Notes under the pieces: generated by a model | What the model saw: the letters and a program-made list of their open reading frames with translations, nothing else | Databases searched by the model: none | What the model was told of the DNA's origin: nothing | Made by a program: the position numbers and the translations under genes | DNA from: JAASSS01 sp021767745 | Lineage (GTDB): Bacteria > Pseudomonadota > Gammaproteobacteria > UBA5335 | NCBI GenBank assembly: GCA_034189165.1 | Contig: JAXHVN010000012.1 | Location: forward strand, 1-54,676 | DNA: 54,676 bases | Reading direction: 5' to 3' | Part shown: positions 1 to 8,108 of the stretch, in pieces | Numbering within the stretch: the stretch's first letter is position 1 | Layout of the letters: every line of letters begins with the position of its first letter

Positions 1-2043
1 CGCCTGGGCCGGAGCGGTGGCCGGCACGACTGGCTCGTCGCTCTCGCCCCGATCGACGCCCGCCTCGTCCTGCGGCTTGCGGCGTCGCCCGCCACGCCGG
101 CCGCGCCGGCGATTGCCGTTGCGGCTGGCACCCTCGGTCGTGACTGGCGCCTCGTCTGTCGGCTTCTGTTCCGGCTCGCGCTGCGTCGCGGCAGACGGCT
201 CGTCCGCCCCCGATTCCTCCTGCTCCTCCGGAAACAGCTTGTTCCACAGGCGCTTGAGGAAGCCCTCTGGCGGTACCTCGGCCAGCTCGAGGTCGACCTG
301 CGCCGCGCGCGGCGCGGCGGCGGTTGCCGCTGCAGCCGGCGCCGGCGCCGGCTCACGTGCCGGTTGACGCTCGCGCGGCTGTCGTTCCTGTGCCGGCTCG
401 GCGGGTGTTGCCGGGGCTGCAGGGCGCGGCGCCGGCTTGCTCGGCGCAAGCAGGCGCACGGCAGGCTGTGCGGCAGTCGTCGCCGGTGCCGGCTCGCGAC
501 CGGCGTTCGGCTTGGGCGGGGCGATGGCGTTCAGGCTGTAGCTCGGCTTCGCCTGGCCACCGGCCGGCAGATCGCTGCGCCGGATGCGTTCCACCCGGTA
601 GTGCGGCGTTTCCATGTGCGGATTGGGCAGCACCAGCAGCTGCACGTCAGCCCGCTGTTCCAGCGATGCCAGCAGGCTGCGCTTCTCGTTGAGCAGGAAG
701 CTCGCCACCGCGACCGGTACCTCGACATCCACCCGTCCGGTGCTTTCCTTGAGCGTTTCCTCCTCGATCAGCCGCAGGATCGACAGCGCCAGCGACTCCA
801 CGGTACGGATCGCCCCCTGGCCGCTGCAGCGCGGGCAGGTGATCTGGCTGTATTCGCCGAGGGAGGAGCGCAGCCGCTGACGCGACATCTCCAGCAGTCC
901 GAAGCGGGAGATACGGCCGATCTGCACCCGGGCCCGATCCAGCTTCACCGCCTCCTTCAGCCGGTTCTCGACTTCGCGCTGGTGGCGGGTCGGACCCATG
1001 TCGATGAAGTCGATCACTACCAGCCCGCCGAGATCACGCAGCCGCAGCTGGCGGGCGATCTCCTCGGCCGCCTCGAGGTTGGTGTTGAAGGCGGTTTCCT
1101 CGATGTCGGCGCCCTTGGTGGCACGCGCCGAGTTGATGTCGATGCTGGTCAGCGCCTCGGTGTGATCGATCACGATCGAACCGCCGGAAGGCAGTTGCAG
1201 CTCGCGGGCGAAGGCCATCTCGATCTGGCTTTCGATCTGGAAGCGCGAGAACAGCGGGATCTCGTCTTCGTAGCGCTTGAGCCGCTTGAGGTTGTGCGGC
1301 TGCAGCTGCGACATCATCGCGTGCGCCTCCTCGTAGACGGCAGGCTCGTCGATGAGGATCTCGCCGATGTCGTTGCGCAGGTGATCGCGCAGGGCGCGCA
1401 GCACCATGCTGCTCTCCTGATAGATCAGGAACGGTGCCCGGCGCTCGCCGGCGGCCTTCTCGATCGCATCCCAGAGCTGGCGCAGATACTCCAGATCCCA
1501 AGCCAGTTCCTCCTCGCCGCGGCCGAGCCCGGCCGTGCGCACGATCAGGCCCATGCCATTGGGTACATCCAGGGCGCGGATGACCTCGCGCATTTCCTCG
1601 CGATCGTCACCCTCGATACGGCGGGAGACGCCGCCGGCGCGGGGATTGTTCGGCATCAGCACGAGGTAGCGACCGGCGAGGCTGACGAAGGTGGTCAGCG
1701 CCGCACCCTTGGTGCCGCGCTCCTCCTTCTCGACCTGGACGACCAGCTCGGTGCCTTCGGCGACGGCGTCGGCGATGTTGATCCGGCCGCCGGTGTCCAC
1801 GCCCTCGCGAAAGTAGGCCCGCGAGATTTCCTTCATCGGCAGGAAGCCGTGCCGCTCGGCGCCGTAGTCGACGAAGGCGGCATCGAGGCTCGGTTCTACG
1901 CGGGTGATACGACCCTTGTAGATATTGGCTTTCTTCTGTTCCCGGCTGGGAACTTCGATGTCGAGGTTATAGAGACGTTGACCGTCGACCAGGGCCAGGC
2001 GCAACTCTTCGCGTTGCGTGGCGTTGATGAGCATTCTTTTCAT
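1..2043 (-). CDS. rne: Ribonuclease E, N-terminal 681 residues (cut by window edge)
   Basis: RNase E is the endonuclease that starts mRNA decay and matures rRNA and tRNA; its C-terminal half scaffolds the degradosome at the inner membrane. The reading frame starts at the ATG at 2043 with MKRMLINATQREELRLALVD, nearly the E. coli N-terminus, and stays open to base 1. The S1 and catalytic regions are followed by the Zn-link CPRCSG (first Cys about residue 403, E. coli C404). After about residue 500 it turns Ala/Pro/Arg/Glu-rich and low in complexity, as expected for the scaffold half. The gene continues beyond base 1. It has a long leader with its own promoter, which fits the known autoregulation of rne through its 5' UTR. 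Confidence 0.97.
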   Translation of the reverse strand, partial: MKRMLINATQREELRLALVDGQRLYNLDIEVPSREQKKANIYKGRITRVEPSLDAAFVDYGAERHGFLPMKEISRAYFREGVDTGGRINIADAVAEGTELVVQVEKEERGTKGAALTTFVSLAGRYLVLMPNNPRAGGVSRRIEGDDREEMREVIRALDVPNGMGLIVRTAGLGRGEEELAWDLEYLRQLWDAIEKAAGERRAPFLIYQESSMVLRALRDHLRNDIGEILIDEPAVYEEAHAMMSQLQPHNLKRLKRYEDEIPLFSRFQIESQIEMAFARELQLPSGGSIVIDHTEALTSIDINSARATKGADIEETAFNTNLEAAEEIARQLRLRDLGGLVVIDFIDMGPTRHQREVENRLKEAVKLDRARVQIGRISRFGLLEMSRQRLRSSLGEYSQITCPRCSGQGAIRTVESLALSILRLIEEETLKESTGRVDVEVPVAVASFLLNEKRSLLASLEQRADVQLLVLPNPHMETPHYRVERIRRSDLPAGGQAKPSYSLNAIAPPKPNAGREPAPATTAAQPAVRLLAPSKPAPRPAAPATPAEPAQERQPRERQPAREPAPAPAAAATAAAPRAAQVDLELAEVPPEGFLKRLWNKLFPEEQEESGADEPSAATQREPEQKPTDEAPVTTEGASRNGNRRRGRRGGRRRKPQDEAGVDRGESDEPVVPATAPAQA

Positions 2044-2419
2044 GATATCTCACGTGCGGCCGGCCAGGGGGGCGGCCCGCGAGATACACGCTGCGGGCGG
2101 GTGTACTCAGTGGTGTTGTCCCTGCTGACCGTGGCAATCGCTGTGGCGGAACGACGATCACGGATGATCGACGCGCGATGGCAGCGAAAGCCTCGGGATA
2201 CGCGCAGGCGCGATGAGGGCGGAGGGCGACACGAGCGCTACGCTCGTCTGCTCGACGGCCTCACCGGCAGGTTCGCCGTGGTGGCTTTCGCACTGCCGTT
2301 GAAAAAACCGGGATCCGGGCAGCGTGCGCCGTGTGGACGGCCCGCGCCGGGGATCTTCCGGCGACTATACGCCGCGGGCGCAGGGCAGGCAACGCGATCG
2401 GCCGCGGTGCGGGCGGGAT
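2044..2419 (-). promoter_or_regulatory. rne leader (5' UTR) region
   Basis: This 376-base stretch lies between the yfjD-like stop and the rne start and holds no convincing gene. With the promoter at 2364-2392 it would give a leader of about 310 nt, close to the 361-nt autoregulatory E. coli rne leader. A perfect 7-bp hairpin (ACGAGCG at 2231-2237, CGCTCGT at 2241-2247) lies within it. I infer a regulatory leader from position and length; similarity to the E. coli hairpins was not tested. Confidence 0.5.
2364..2392 (-). promoter_or_regulatory. Sigma-70-type promoter for rne
   Basis: On the minus strand a -35 box TTGCCT (2387-2392) and a -10 box TATAGT (2364-2369) are separated by exactly 17 bp. 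Transcription would begin near 2357. The site lies just downstream of the yfjD-like stop codon, so rne would have its own transcript. Confidence 0.6.
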
Positions 2420-3706
2420 TCAGCCGCGCCGCCGCCGGCTGGCCCCGGTTCGCATTGGCGGCAGCACGCGGGCCGAACGCACGCCGTGCTTGCCACTCTT
2501 GATGATTTCGACCTGATAGTCGCCGAATTTCACGCTAGTGCCCGGATCCGGGATGGTTTCCAGGTGCTCCAGGATCAGCCCGTTGAGGGTCTTCGGCCCG
2601 CCGGTCGGCAAGTCCCAGCCCATGCGCCGGTTGAGCGTGCGGATGTTGGTGGTGGCGTTGACGATGTAGCTGCCGTCCGGTTCTGCCGCCACGCTGGCGA
2701 GGCTGGCCGCCGGATCGGTGGTGAACTCGCCGACGATCTCCTCGAGGATGTCCTCCAGCGTCACCAGCCCCTGGATGTCGCCATACTCGTCCACGACCAG
2801 CCCGATCCGGCGCTTTTCGCGCTGGAAGTTCAGCAACTGGGTGTTCAGCGGCGTGCCCTCGGGAATGAAGTAGCCCTCGCGCGCCAGCGAGCGCAGGCCT
2901 TCCGCGTCCAGCTCATCCCGGATCAGGCGGTTGAGCACCCGGCGCATGTGCACGATACCGCGGATCTGGTCGATGCTCTCCTCGTAGAGAGGCAGGCGGG
3001 TGTGGCGGCTGTGCATGAGCTGCTCGCGGATCGCTTCCCACGGATCGGCCAGGTCGATGCCGACGATCTCGTTGCGCGGCACCATGATGTCCTCGACGGT
3101 TGCCCGCTCCAGATCGATGATGCCGAGCAGCATGCGCTGGTGGCGCTGCGGGATCATGGCCCCGGCCTCCAGCACGACCGTGCGCAGTTCCTCCGCGGTC
3201 AGCGCCTGTGAGGCGCCATCATCGCGCGCCAGCCCGAGCAGCTTCAGCACCCCGTTGGCCAGCAGGTTCACCAGCCAGACCACCGGATAGATCAGTTTGA
3301 GCAGCGGGTAGTAAATATAGGCAGCAGGCAGTGCCAGGCGCTCGGCGTTGAGCGCTGCGAAGGTCTTGGGCGCCACCTCCGAGAAGATCAGCACGATCAG
3401 GGTCAGCAGCCCCGCCGCCAGCGCCAGGCTGCCCTCGCCGAACAGGCGCAGGGCGATCACGGTGGTGATCATGCTGGCGAGAATGTTGACGAAGTTGTTG
3501 CCCAGCAGGATCAGGCCGATGATCCGGTCGGGCCGCTCCAGCAGCTTCTCCGCCAGCTGGGCGCCGCGATGCCCGCCGGCGGCGAGGTGGCGCAGGCGGT
3601 AGCGGTTGATGGTCATCAGCGCCGTTTCGGAGCTGGAGAACAGGCCGGAGAGCAGCAGCATCAGGCCGAGCAGGCCGAACAGGACCGGCAGAGGGAGTTC
3701 GTTCAC
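2420..3706 (-). CDS. yfjD: CNNM/CBS-domain transporter, CorB/YfjD family
   Basis: This 428-residue inner-membrane protein has the three-part layout of the CorB/CNNM family. An N-terminal DUF21 membrane domain has a hydrophobic start with SGLFSSSETALMTINR and a GNNFVNILAS helix. A CBS pair follows at about 200-330 (EDIMVPRNEIVGID, RLPLYEESIDQIRGIVH), then a CorC/HlyC C-terminal domain (VDEYGDIQGLVTLEDILEEI). CNNM proteins are linked to Mg2+ export and the CBS pair senses Mg-ATP. It sits 13 bp after the ypjD-like gene and both diverge from ffh, as in E. coli. The exact transport role is inferred from the family. Confidence 0.9.
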   Translation of the reverse strand: MNELPLPVLFGLLGLMLLLSGLFSSSETALMTINRYRLRHLAAGGHRGAQLAEKLLERPDRIIGLILLGNNFVNILASMITTVIALRLFGEGSLALAAGLLTLIVLIFSEVAPKTFAALNAERLALPAAYIYYPLLKLIYPVVWLVNLLANGVLKLLGLARDDGASQALTAEELRTVVLEAGAMIPQRHQRMLLGIIDLERATVEDIMVPRNEIVGIDLADPWEAIREQLMHSRHTRLPLYEESIDQIRGIVHMRRVLNRLIRDELDAEGLRSLAREGYFIPEGTPLNTQLLNFQREKRRIGLVVDEYGDIQGLVTLEDILEEIVGEFTTDPAASLASVAAEPDGSYIVNATTNIRTLNRRMGWDLPTGGPKTLNGLILEHLETIPDPGTSVKFGDYQVEIIKSGKHGVRSARVLPPMRTGASRRRRG

Positions 3707-3719
3707 TTGCGGGTGTCGC

Positions 3720-4553
3720 TCAGGACCATTGCCGGCCGAGTACCAGTTCCAGGACCAGCTTGCTGCCGAAGTAGGCCAGCGTCAGCGTCAGGCCGCCGCC
3801 CAGCGTCCAGTGTACCGCCCGCTGGCCGCGCCAGCCGTGCCGCCAGCGACCCCACAGCAAGGTGGCGAATACCAGCCAGGCCAGGATCGACAGCAGCGTC
3901 TTGTGCGCCAGATGCTGGGCGAACAGATCGTCCACGAAGACCAGGCCGCTCAGCAGGGCGAGGCTGAGCAGAAAGAAGCCCAGCAGCACCATCTGGAACA
4001 GCAGCGCGTCCATCGTTTCCAGCGGTGGCACGCGTGCCAGCAAGGCCGGCCGATGGCGACGCAGCAGCCGATCCTGCAGCCAGATCAGGGCTGCCTGGGC
4101 GGCGGCGAGGGCGAGCAGGCTGTAGGCCAGCGTGGCCAGCACGATGTGCATCTCGACCTGCCAGTCGAGCGCCACGGGGTTGGGTGGTGCGCTGGGTGTC
4201 AGCAGGCCCAGTGCCACCAGGATCGCTGCCAGCGGCAGGACGAGCAGGCCGAGGCTTTCCACCGGGACGCGCACGGCGGCCAGCAGCAGCACCAGTACGA
4301 GCTGGAACGCGAACAGCGAGCCGGCGCCGAACAGCGACAGGTTCGGCGGCGACTGGGCGAACACGGTGTGGCGCAGCAGCTGCGCGTGCAGCAGCAGACC
4401 CCCGAGCGCCAGCACCGCCGGCGCCGAGCCGCGGCGCCAGCGGCGGGCCGGTTCGGCAGACTCCAGCTGCGGATGTCGGGCCTGCCGCCAGATCAGCAGC
4501 GCCGCCGCCAGGTACAGCGCAGGAACTGCGAGGGCGAGCGTTGAGTTCAGCAT
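3720..4553 (-). CDS. ypjD: CcsA-family inner-membrane protein YpjD
   Basis: A polytopic membrane protein of 277 residues, beginning MLNSTLALAVPALYLAAAL at the ATG at 4553. A start 13 codons upstream would add a hydrophilic, unlikely segment. The sequence is a series of hydrophobic helices with conserved polar spots in WQVEMHIVLATLAYSLLALA and the CcsA-like SGLVFVDDLFAQHLAHKTLL, whose conserved His residues lie between helices. YpjD resembles the haem-handling CcsA/CcmC fold, but its own function is unsettled; it is genetically tied to the YfjD/CorB partner. The ypjD-yfjD pair divergent from ffh is a conserved gammaproteobacterial arrangement. Confidence 0.85.
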   Translation of the reverse strand: MLNSTLALAVPALYLAAALLIWRQARHPQLESAEPARRWRRGSAPAVLALGGLLLHAQLLRHTVFAQSPPNLSLFGAGSLFAFQLVLVLLLAAVRVPVESLGLLVLPLAAILVALGLLTPSAPPNPVALDWQVEMHIVLATLAYSLLALAAAQAALIWLQDRLLRRHRPALLARVPPLETMDALLFQMVLLGFFLLSLALLSGLVFVDDLFAQHLAHKTLLSILAWLVFATLLWGRWRHGWRGQRAVHWTLGGGLTLTLAYFGSKLVLELVLGRQWS

Positions 4554-4666
4554 GGACTGCAGGCACCGAGACGGCCGTCGATAGTCGCACATCGCCTGCG
4601 CGGGCGTGAAGAGGCGGGCCGCGGGCGTTATCCTTGCCGGCCTGACCCAGCCTCGACCCGAGTGCC

Positions 4667-6025
4667 ATGTTCGAGAATCTCAGCGAGCGGCTTAGCCAGT
4701 CGCTGCACAACCTTGGCGGCAAGGGCCGCCTGAGCGAGGACAACATCCAGCAGGCATTGCGCGATGTGCGCATGGCCCTGCTGGAGGCCGACGTGGCGCT
4801 GCCCGTGGTGACCGAGTTCGTCGCCCACGTGCGTGAGCGCGCAGTCGGTGCCGAGGTGACCCGCAGCCTGACGCCGGGCCAGGTCTTCGTGCGCATCGTC
4901 AATGACGAACTCGTGCGGCTGCTCGGCGGCGAGCAGCAGGCGCTGAACCTGCGCACGCAGCCGCCGGCGGTCATCATGCTGGCCGGTCTGCAGGGCGCGG
5001 GCAAGACCACCAGCGCTGCCAAGCTCGCCCGCTATCTGAAGGAGCGGGAGCGCAAGCGGGTGTTGCTGGCGAGCGTCGATGTCTATCGGCCGGCGGCGAT
5101 CGAGCAGCTCGAGCGGCTGGCCGAGCAGGTCGGCGCGAGCTTCTTCCCCAGCGATCCGGCCGAGGCACCGGCGGCGCTGGCTGCAGCGGCGCTGGCCCAC
5201 GGCCGGCGGCATTACGTCGACGTGGTGATCATCGATACCGCGGGCCGGCTGCACGTCGATGCGTCGATGATGGCCGAGGCCCAGGCCGTGCACGCGGCGG
5301 TGCAGCCGATCGAGACGCTGTTCGTCGTCGACAGCATGACCGGCCAGGATGCGGCGCAGACCGCGCGCGCCTTCGATGCCGCCCTGCCGCTGACCGGCGT
5401 CATCCTCACCAAGGCCGACGGCGATGCCCGGGGCGGCGCGGCACTGTCCATCCGCCAGGTCACCGGCAAGCCGATCAAGTTCATGGGCATGGGGGAGAAG
5501 GTCGAGGCGCTCGAGCCGTTCTATCCCGACCGGATCGCCTCGCGCATCCTCGGCATGGGCGATGTGCTCAGCCTGGTCGAGGAGGTCGAGCGCAAGGCGG
5601 ACAAGCACAAGGCCGACAAGCTCGCGCGCAAGCTGCAGAAGGGCAAGGGCATCTCGCTGGAGGACTACCGCGACCAGCTCAACCAGATGCTCGAGATGGG
5701 CGGCGTCGCGGGCATCATGGAGAAGTTGCCGGGCGCCATGCAGCTGCCGGAGGCGGCGCGCAGCCAGGTGAACGATCGCGAGATCCGGCGCATGATCGCC
5801 GTGATCAACAGCATGACGCCGGGCGAGCGGCGGCGCCCGGAGATTCTGAAGGCCTCGCGCAAGCAGCGCGTGGCGCGCGGCTGCGGTCTGCAGGTGCAGG
5901 ATGTGAACCGCCTGCTCAAACAGTTCCAGCAGACGCAGAAGATGATGAAGCGTGTCGGCAAGCTCAACCTGAAGGGCATGCTCGGCGGTGGCCGCGGCCC
6001 GCTGCCACCCGGCATCGGCTTCTGA
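4667..6025 (+). CDS. ffh: Signal recognition particle protein Ffh (SRP54)
   Basis: Ffh binds 4.5S RNA and hydrophobic signal sequences and docks translating ribosomes on FtsY at the membrane. The 452 residues show the N domain (start MFENLSERLSQSLHNLGG), the GTPase domain with P-loop GLQGAGKTT at 107-115, then DVYRPAAIEQL, DTAGR and TKADGDARGG. A methionine-rich M domain follows from about 300, ending GGGRGPLPPGIGF. Length is normal. It heads the ffh-rpsP-rimM-trmD-rplS run. The 74-bp gap to the divergent ypjD must hold both promoters, but I see no clear boxes. Confidence 0.98.
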   Translation: MFENLSERLSQSLHNLGGKGRLSEDNIQQALRDVRMALLEADVALPVVTEFVAHVRERAVGAEVTRSLTPGQVFVRIVNDELVRLLGGEQQALNLRTQPPAVIMLAGLQGAGKTTSAAKLARYLKERERKRVLLASVDVYRPAAIEQLERLAEQVGASFFPSDPAEAPAALAAAALAHGRRHYVDVVIIDTAGRLHVDASMMAEAQAVHAAVQPIETLFVVDSMTGQDAAQTARAFDAALPLTGVILTKADGDARGGAALSIRQVTGKPIKFMGMGEKVEALEPFYPDRIASRILGMGDVLSLVEEVERKADKHKADKLARKLQKGKGISLEDYRDQLNQMLEMGGVAGIMEKLPGAMQLPEAARSQVNDREIRRMIAVINSMTPGERRRPEILKASRKQRVARGCGLQVQDVNRLLKQFQQTQKMMKRVGKLNLKGMLGGGRGPLPPGIGF

Positions 6026-6104
6026 TGCTTTCCTTTCGCCGCCCGATCGGTAAAATGGCCGGTTTTCCGCCGCGCGAGCGGCTAGCAGGGATCAAGACAG
6101 GCTT

Positions 6105-6371
6105 ATGGTCAAGATTCGACTGACCCGCGGTGGCGCCAAGAAGCGGCCGTTCTATCACATCGTCGTCGCTGACGAGCGGGCGCCACGCGATGGCCGCTAC
6201 ATCGAACGCATCGGCTTCTACAACCCCATCGCTCGGGGCCAGGACGAGGCTCTGCGGCTGGATCAGGCCCGGGCCGACCACTGGCTCGGTCAGGGCGCGC
6301 AGGCGACTGCGCGTGTGCGCCAGCTGATCAGGCAGGCGCGCAAGGCGGCCGGGGAGAGCGCCGCGGCGTGA
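6105..6371 (+). CDS. rpsP: 30S ribosomal protein bS16
   Basis: A small basic 88-residue protein of the 30S subunit body needed for its assembly. The start MVKIRLTRGGAKKRPFYHIV and the motifs ERIGFYNP and DQARADHWLGQGAQ are diagnostic of bS16. It lies 79 bp after ffh. Its stop overlaps the GTG start of rimM (GTGA, 6368-6371), which implies translational coupling in the conserved rpsP-rimM-trmD-rplS operon. A TAAAAT at 6051-6056 could be the -10 of its promoter, but no good -35 is visible. Confidence 0.97.
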   Translation: MVKIRLTRGGAKKRPFYHIVVADERAPRDGRYIERIGFYNPIARGQDEALRLDQARADHWLGQGAQATARVRQLIRQARKAAGESAAA

Positions 6372-6874
6372 CCGGCGAGCAGCCGGTGGTCATGGGGCGC
6401 TTCGGGGCGCCCCATGGCGTGCGGGGCTGGGTCAGGGTGTTTCCGGAGGCCGATCCCGGCACGGGTCTGATCGACCTGCTGCCCTGGCTGATCGAGGCGC
6501 CGGCCGGCTGGCAGCCGCTGGAACTGGCCGAGGCGCGGGTGCAGCCCTCACAGCTGCTGGTGCGCGTGGCCGGCTGCGAGGATCGCGAGGCGGCCGGGGC
6601 GTTGCGCAACCGGCTGATCGCGGTGCCGCGAGCCGCGCTGCCGCCGCCCGCCGAGGGCGAGTTCTACTGGATCGATCTGCTGGGGGTCGAGGTCGTGGAC
6701 GTGGATGGGCGCCACTACGGCCGGATTTCGCAGATGCTGGAGACCGGAGCGAACGATGTGATGGTGGTGCAGGGCGAGCGCGAGCATCTCATCCCGTTCG
6801 TGCGCGAGCAGGTGGTCCGCCAGGTGGATCTGGAGGCGCGGCGCATCACCGTCGCCTGGTTCGAGGAATTCTGA
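6368..6874 (+). CDS. rimM: Ribosome maturation factor RimM
   Basis: RimM binds the uS19 region and helps mature the 30S head. The 168 residues have the N-terminal RimM barrel (MGRFGAPHGVRGWVRVFPEA) and the C-terminal PRC barrel (FYWIDLLGVEVVD, GANDVMVVQG, LIPFVREQVV). The start is GTG inside the rpsP stop region (4-bp overlap), an N-terminus consistent with the family. trmD starts 22 bp downstream. Length and both domains are ordinary for the family. Confidence 0.96.
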   Translation: MTGEQPVVMGRFGAPHGVRGWVRVFPEADPGTGLIDLLPWLIEAPAGWQPLELAEARVQPSQLLVRVAGCEDREAAGALRNRLIAVPRAALPPPAEGEFYWIDLLGVEVVDVDGRHYGRISQMLETGANDVMVVQGEREHLIPFVREQVVRQVDLEARRITVAWFEEF

Positions 6875-6896
6875 CGCGGCCTCTGCCGTACCGGCC

Positions 6897-7670
6897 ATGC
6901 AATTCGACGTGGTCAGCGTCCTGCCGGCACTGCTGGCAGCGATGGCGGAGGACGGGGTGATCGGCCAGGCGCTGCGGCGCCGGCAGATCTCGCTGCGGTG
7001 CTGGAATCCGCGAGACTATGCGCAGGACGTGCACCGCACGGTCGATGACCGGCCCTACGGCGGTGGACCCGGCATGGTGCTGCAGGTGGGGCCGGTGAGC
7101 GCGGCACTGGCGGCGGCGCGCGCAGCGGCGCCTTCGGGCGCACCGGTGATCCATCTGTCCCCGCAGGGCGTGCGGCTGACGCAGTCGCGGGTGAGGGCGC
7201 TGGCGGAGCTGCCCGGCCTCGTGCTGCTGGCAGGGCGCTATGAGGGCATCGATGAGCGCTTGTCGCGCGAGATCGACGAGGAGATCTCGATCGGCGACTA
7301 TGTGCTCACCGGCGGTGAGCTGCCGGCGATGGTGCTGATGGACGCCGTGGCGCGGCTGCGCTCAGGCGTGGTGGGTGATCCCGAATCGCTGCTGGCGGAA
7401 TCGTTCAGCGGCATGCTGCTGGATCATCCGCACTACACGCGCCCGGCGGCCGATACGGTCTACGGGTCCGTGCCGGCGGTGCTGCTGAGCGGCGATCACG
7501 CTGCCATCGCGCGTTGGCGTCGCAAGCAGGCGCTGGGGCGGACGTGGCAGCGACGCCCGGAATTGTTGCGCGCGCAGTGTCTGGATGCGGAGTCCCAGGC
7601 GCTGCTGCGGGAATATATGGCTGAACAACGAGTCGATCGCCCCCGGGGCGCTGAGGAAGAAGAAACATGA
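6897..7670 (+). CDS. trmD: tRNA (guanine-N1)-methyltransferase TrmD
   Basis: TrmD makes m1G37 next to the anticodon of tRNAs reading CNN codons, using S-adenosylmethionine held in a trefoil knot, and so prevents +1 frameshifting. The 257-residue protein shows DRPYGGGPGMVLQ, LLAGRYEGIDERL and the knot motif IGDYVLTGGELPAMVLMDA, then the C-terminal tRNA-binding domain with LLDHPHYTRP. The start ATG at 6897 gives MQFDVVSVLPALL, a standard beginning. Its stop overlaps the rplS start (ATGA, 7667-7670). Confidence 0.97.
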   Translation: MQFDVVSVLPALLAAMAEDGVIGQALRRRQISLRCWNPRDYAQDVHRTVDDRPYGGGPGMVLQVGPVSAALAAARAAAPSGAPVIHLSPQGVRLTQSRVRALAELPGLVLLAGRYEGIDERLSREIDEEISIGDYVLTGGELPAMVLMDAVARLRSGVVGDPESLLAESFSGMLLDHPHYTRPAADTVYGSVPAVLLSGDHAAIARWRRKQALGRTWQRRPELLRAQCLDAESQALLREYMAEQRVDRPRGAEEEET

Positions 7671-8026
7671 GCGATATCATCCGTGCTCTGGAAGCCGAGC
7701 AGATGACCCGCGAGGTGCCGGTGTTCGGCCCGGGCGATACCGTGGTCGTGCAGGTCAAGGTCACCGAGGGCAATCGTGAGCGCCTGCAGGCGTTCGAGGG
7801 CGTCGTCATCGCCAAGCGCAACCGGGGGCTGAACAGTGCCTTTACGGTGCGCAAGGTCGCCCATGGCGAAGGCGTCGAGCGCGTCTTCCAGACCTACAGC
7901 CCGCAGATCGCCGAGATCCAGGTGAAGCGTCGGGGCGATGTGCGCCGCGCCAAGCTCTACTACCTGCGCGAGCGGCGCGGCAAGGCGGCGCGCATCAAGG
8001 AGAAGCTGGGCGACGCCCGCAGCTGA
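7667..8026 (+). CDS. rplS: 50S ribosomal protein bL19
   Basis: bL19 sits at the 30S-50S interface. The 119 residues match the family throughout: PGDTVVVQVKVTEGNRERLQ, FEGVVIAKRNRGLNSAFTVR, GEGVERVFQTYSP and the basic tail RRAKLYYLRERRGKAARIKE. It closes the rpsP-rimM-trmD-rplS operon, coupled to trmD by an ATGA overlap, and is followed by a strong hairpin. Confidence 0.97.
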   Translation: MSDIIRALEAEQMTREVPVFGPGDTVVVQVKVTEGNRERLQAFEGVVIAKRNRGLNSAFTVRKVAHGEGVERVFQTYSPQIAEIQVKRRGDVRRAKLYYLRERRGKAARIKEKLGDARS

Positions 8027-8033
8027 TTCCGGA

Positions 8034-8078
8034 CCGCCCGCCGCGGTAGTCACCGTGCGGGCGGCGCCTGACCGATTT
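8034..8078 (+). terminator. Rho-independent terminator-like hairpin after rplS
   Basis: Arms CCGCCCGC (8034-8041) and GCGGGCGG (8057-8064) pair perfectly. The stem continues inward past one bulged base to an AGTC loop (8048-8051). A short T-run (TTTT within 8075-8078) follows about ten bases later. The stem is very stable but the T-tract is weak and distant, so termination may be partial and read through into sppA. Confidence 0.6.
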
Positions 8079-8108
8079 TCCCTGCTGTCCGCGCGACATT
8101 GAGGATGC

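Noticed and set aside
364..2502. A long open frame on the plus strand across rne
   Set aside because: It is antisense to RNase E. In high-GC DNA, antisense frames stay open because stop codons are rare; it lacks domains and a ribosome site.
3703..5022. Minus-strand open frame across ypjD and ffh
   Set aside because: It runs in the wrong frame through the ypjD and ffh genes, both of which have strong family matches.
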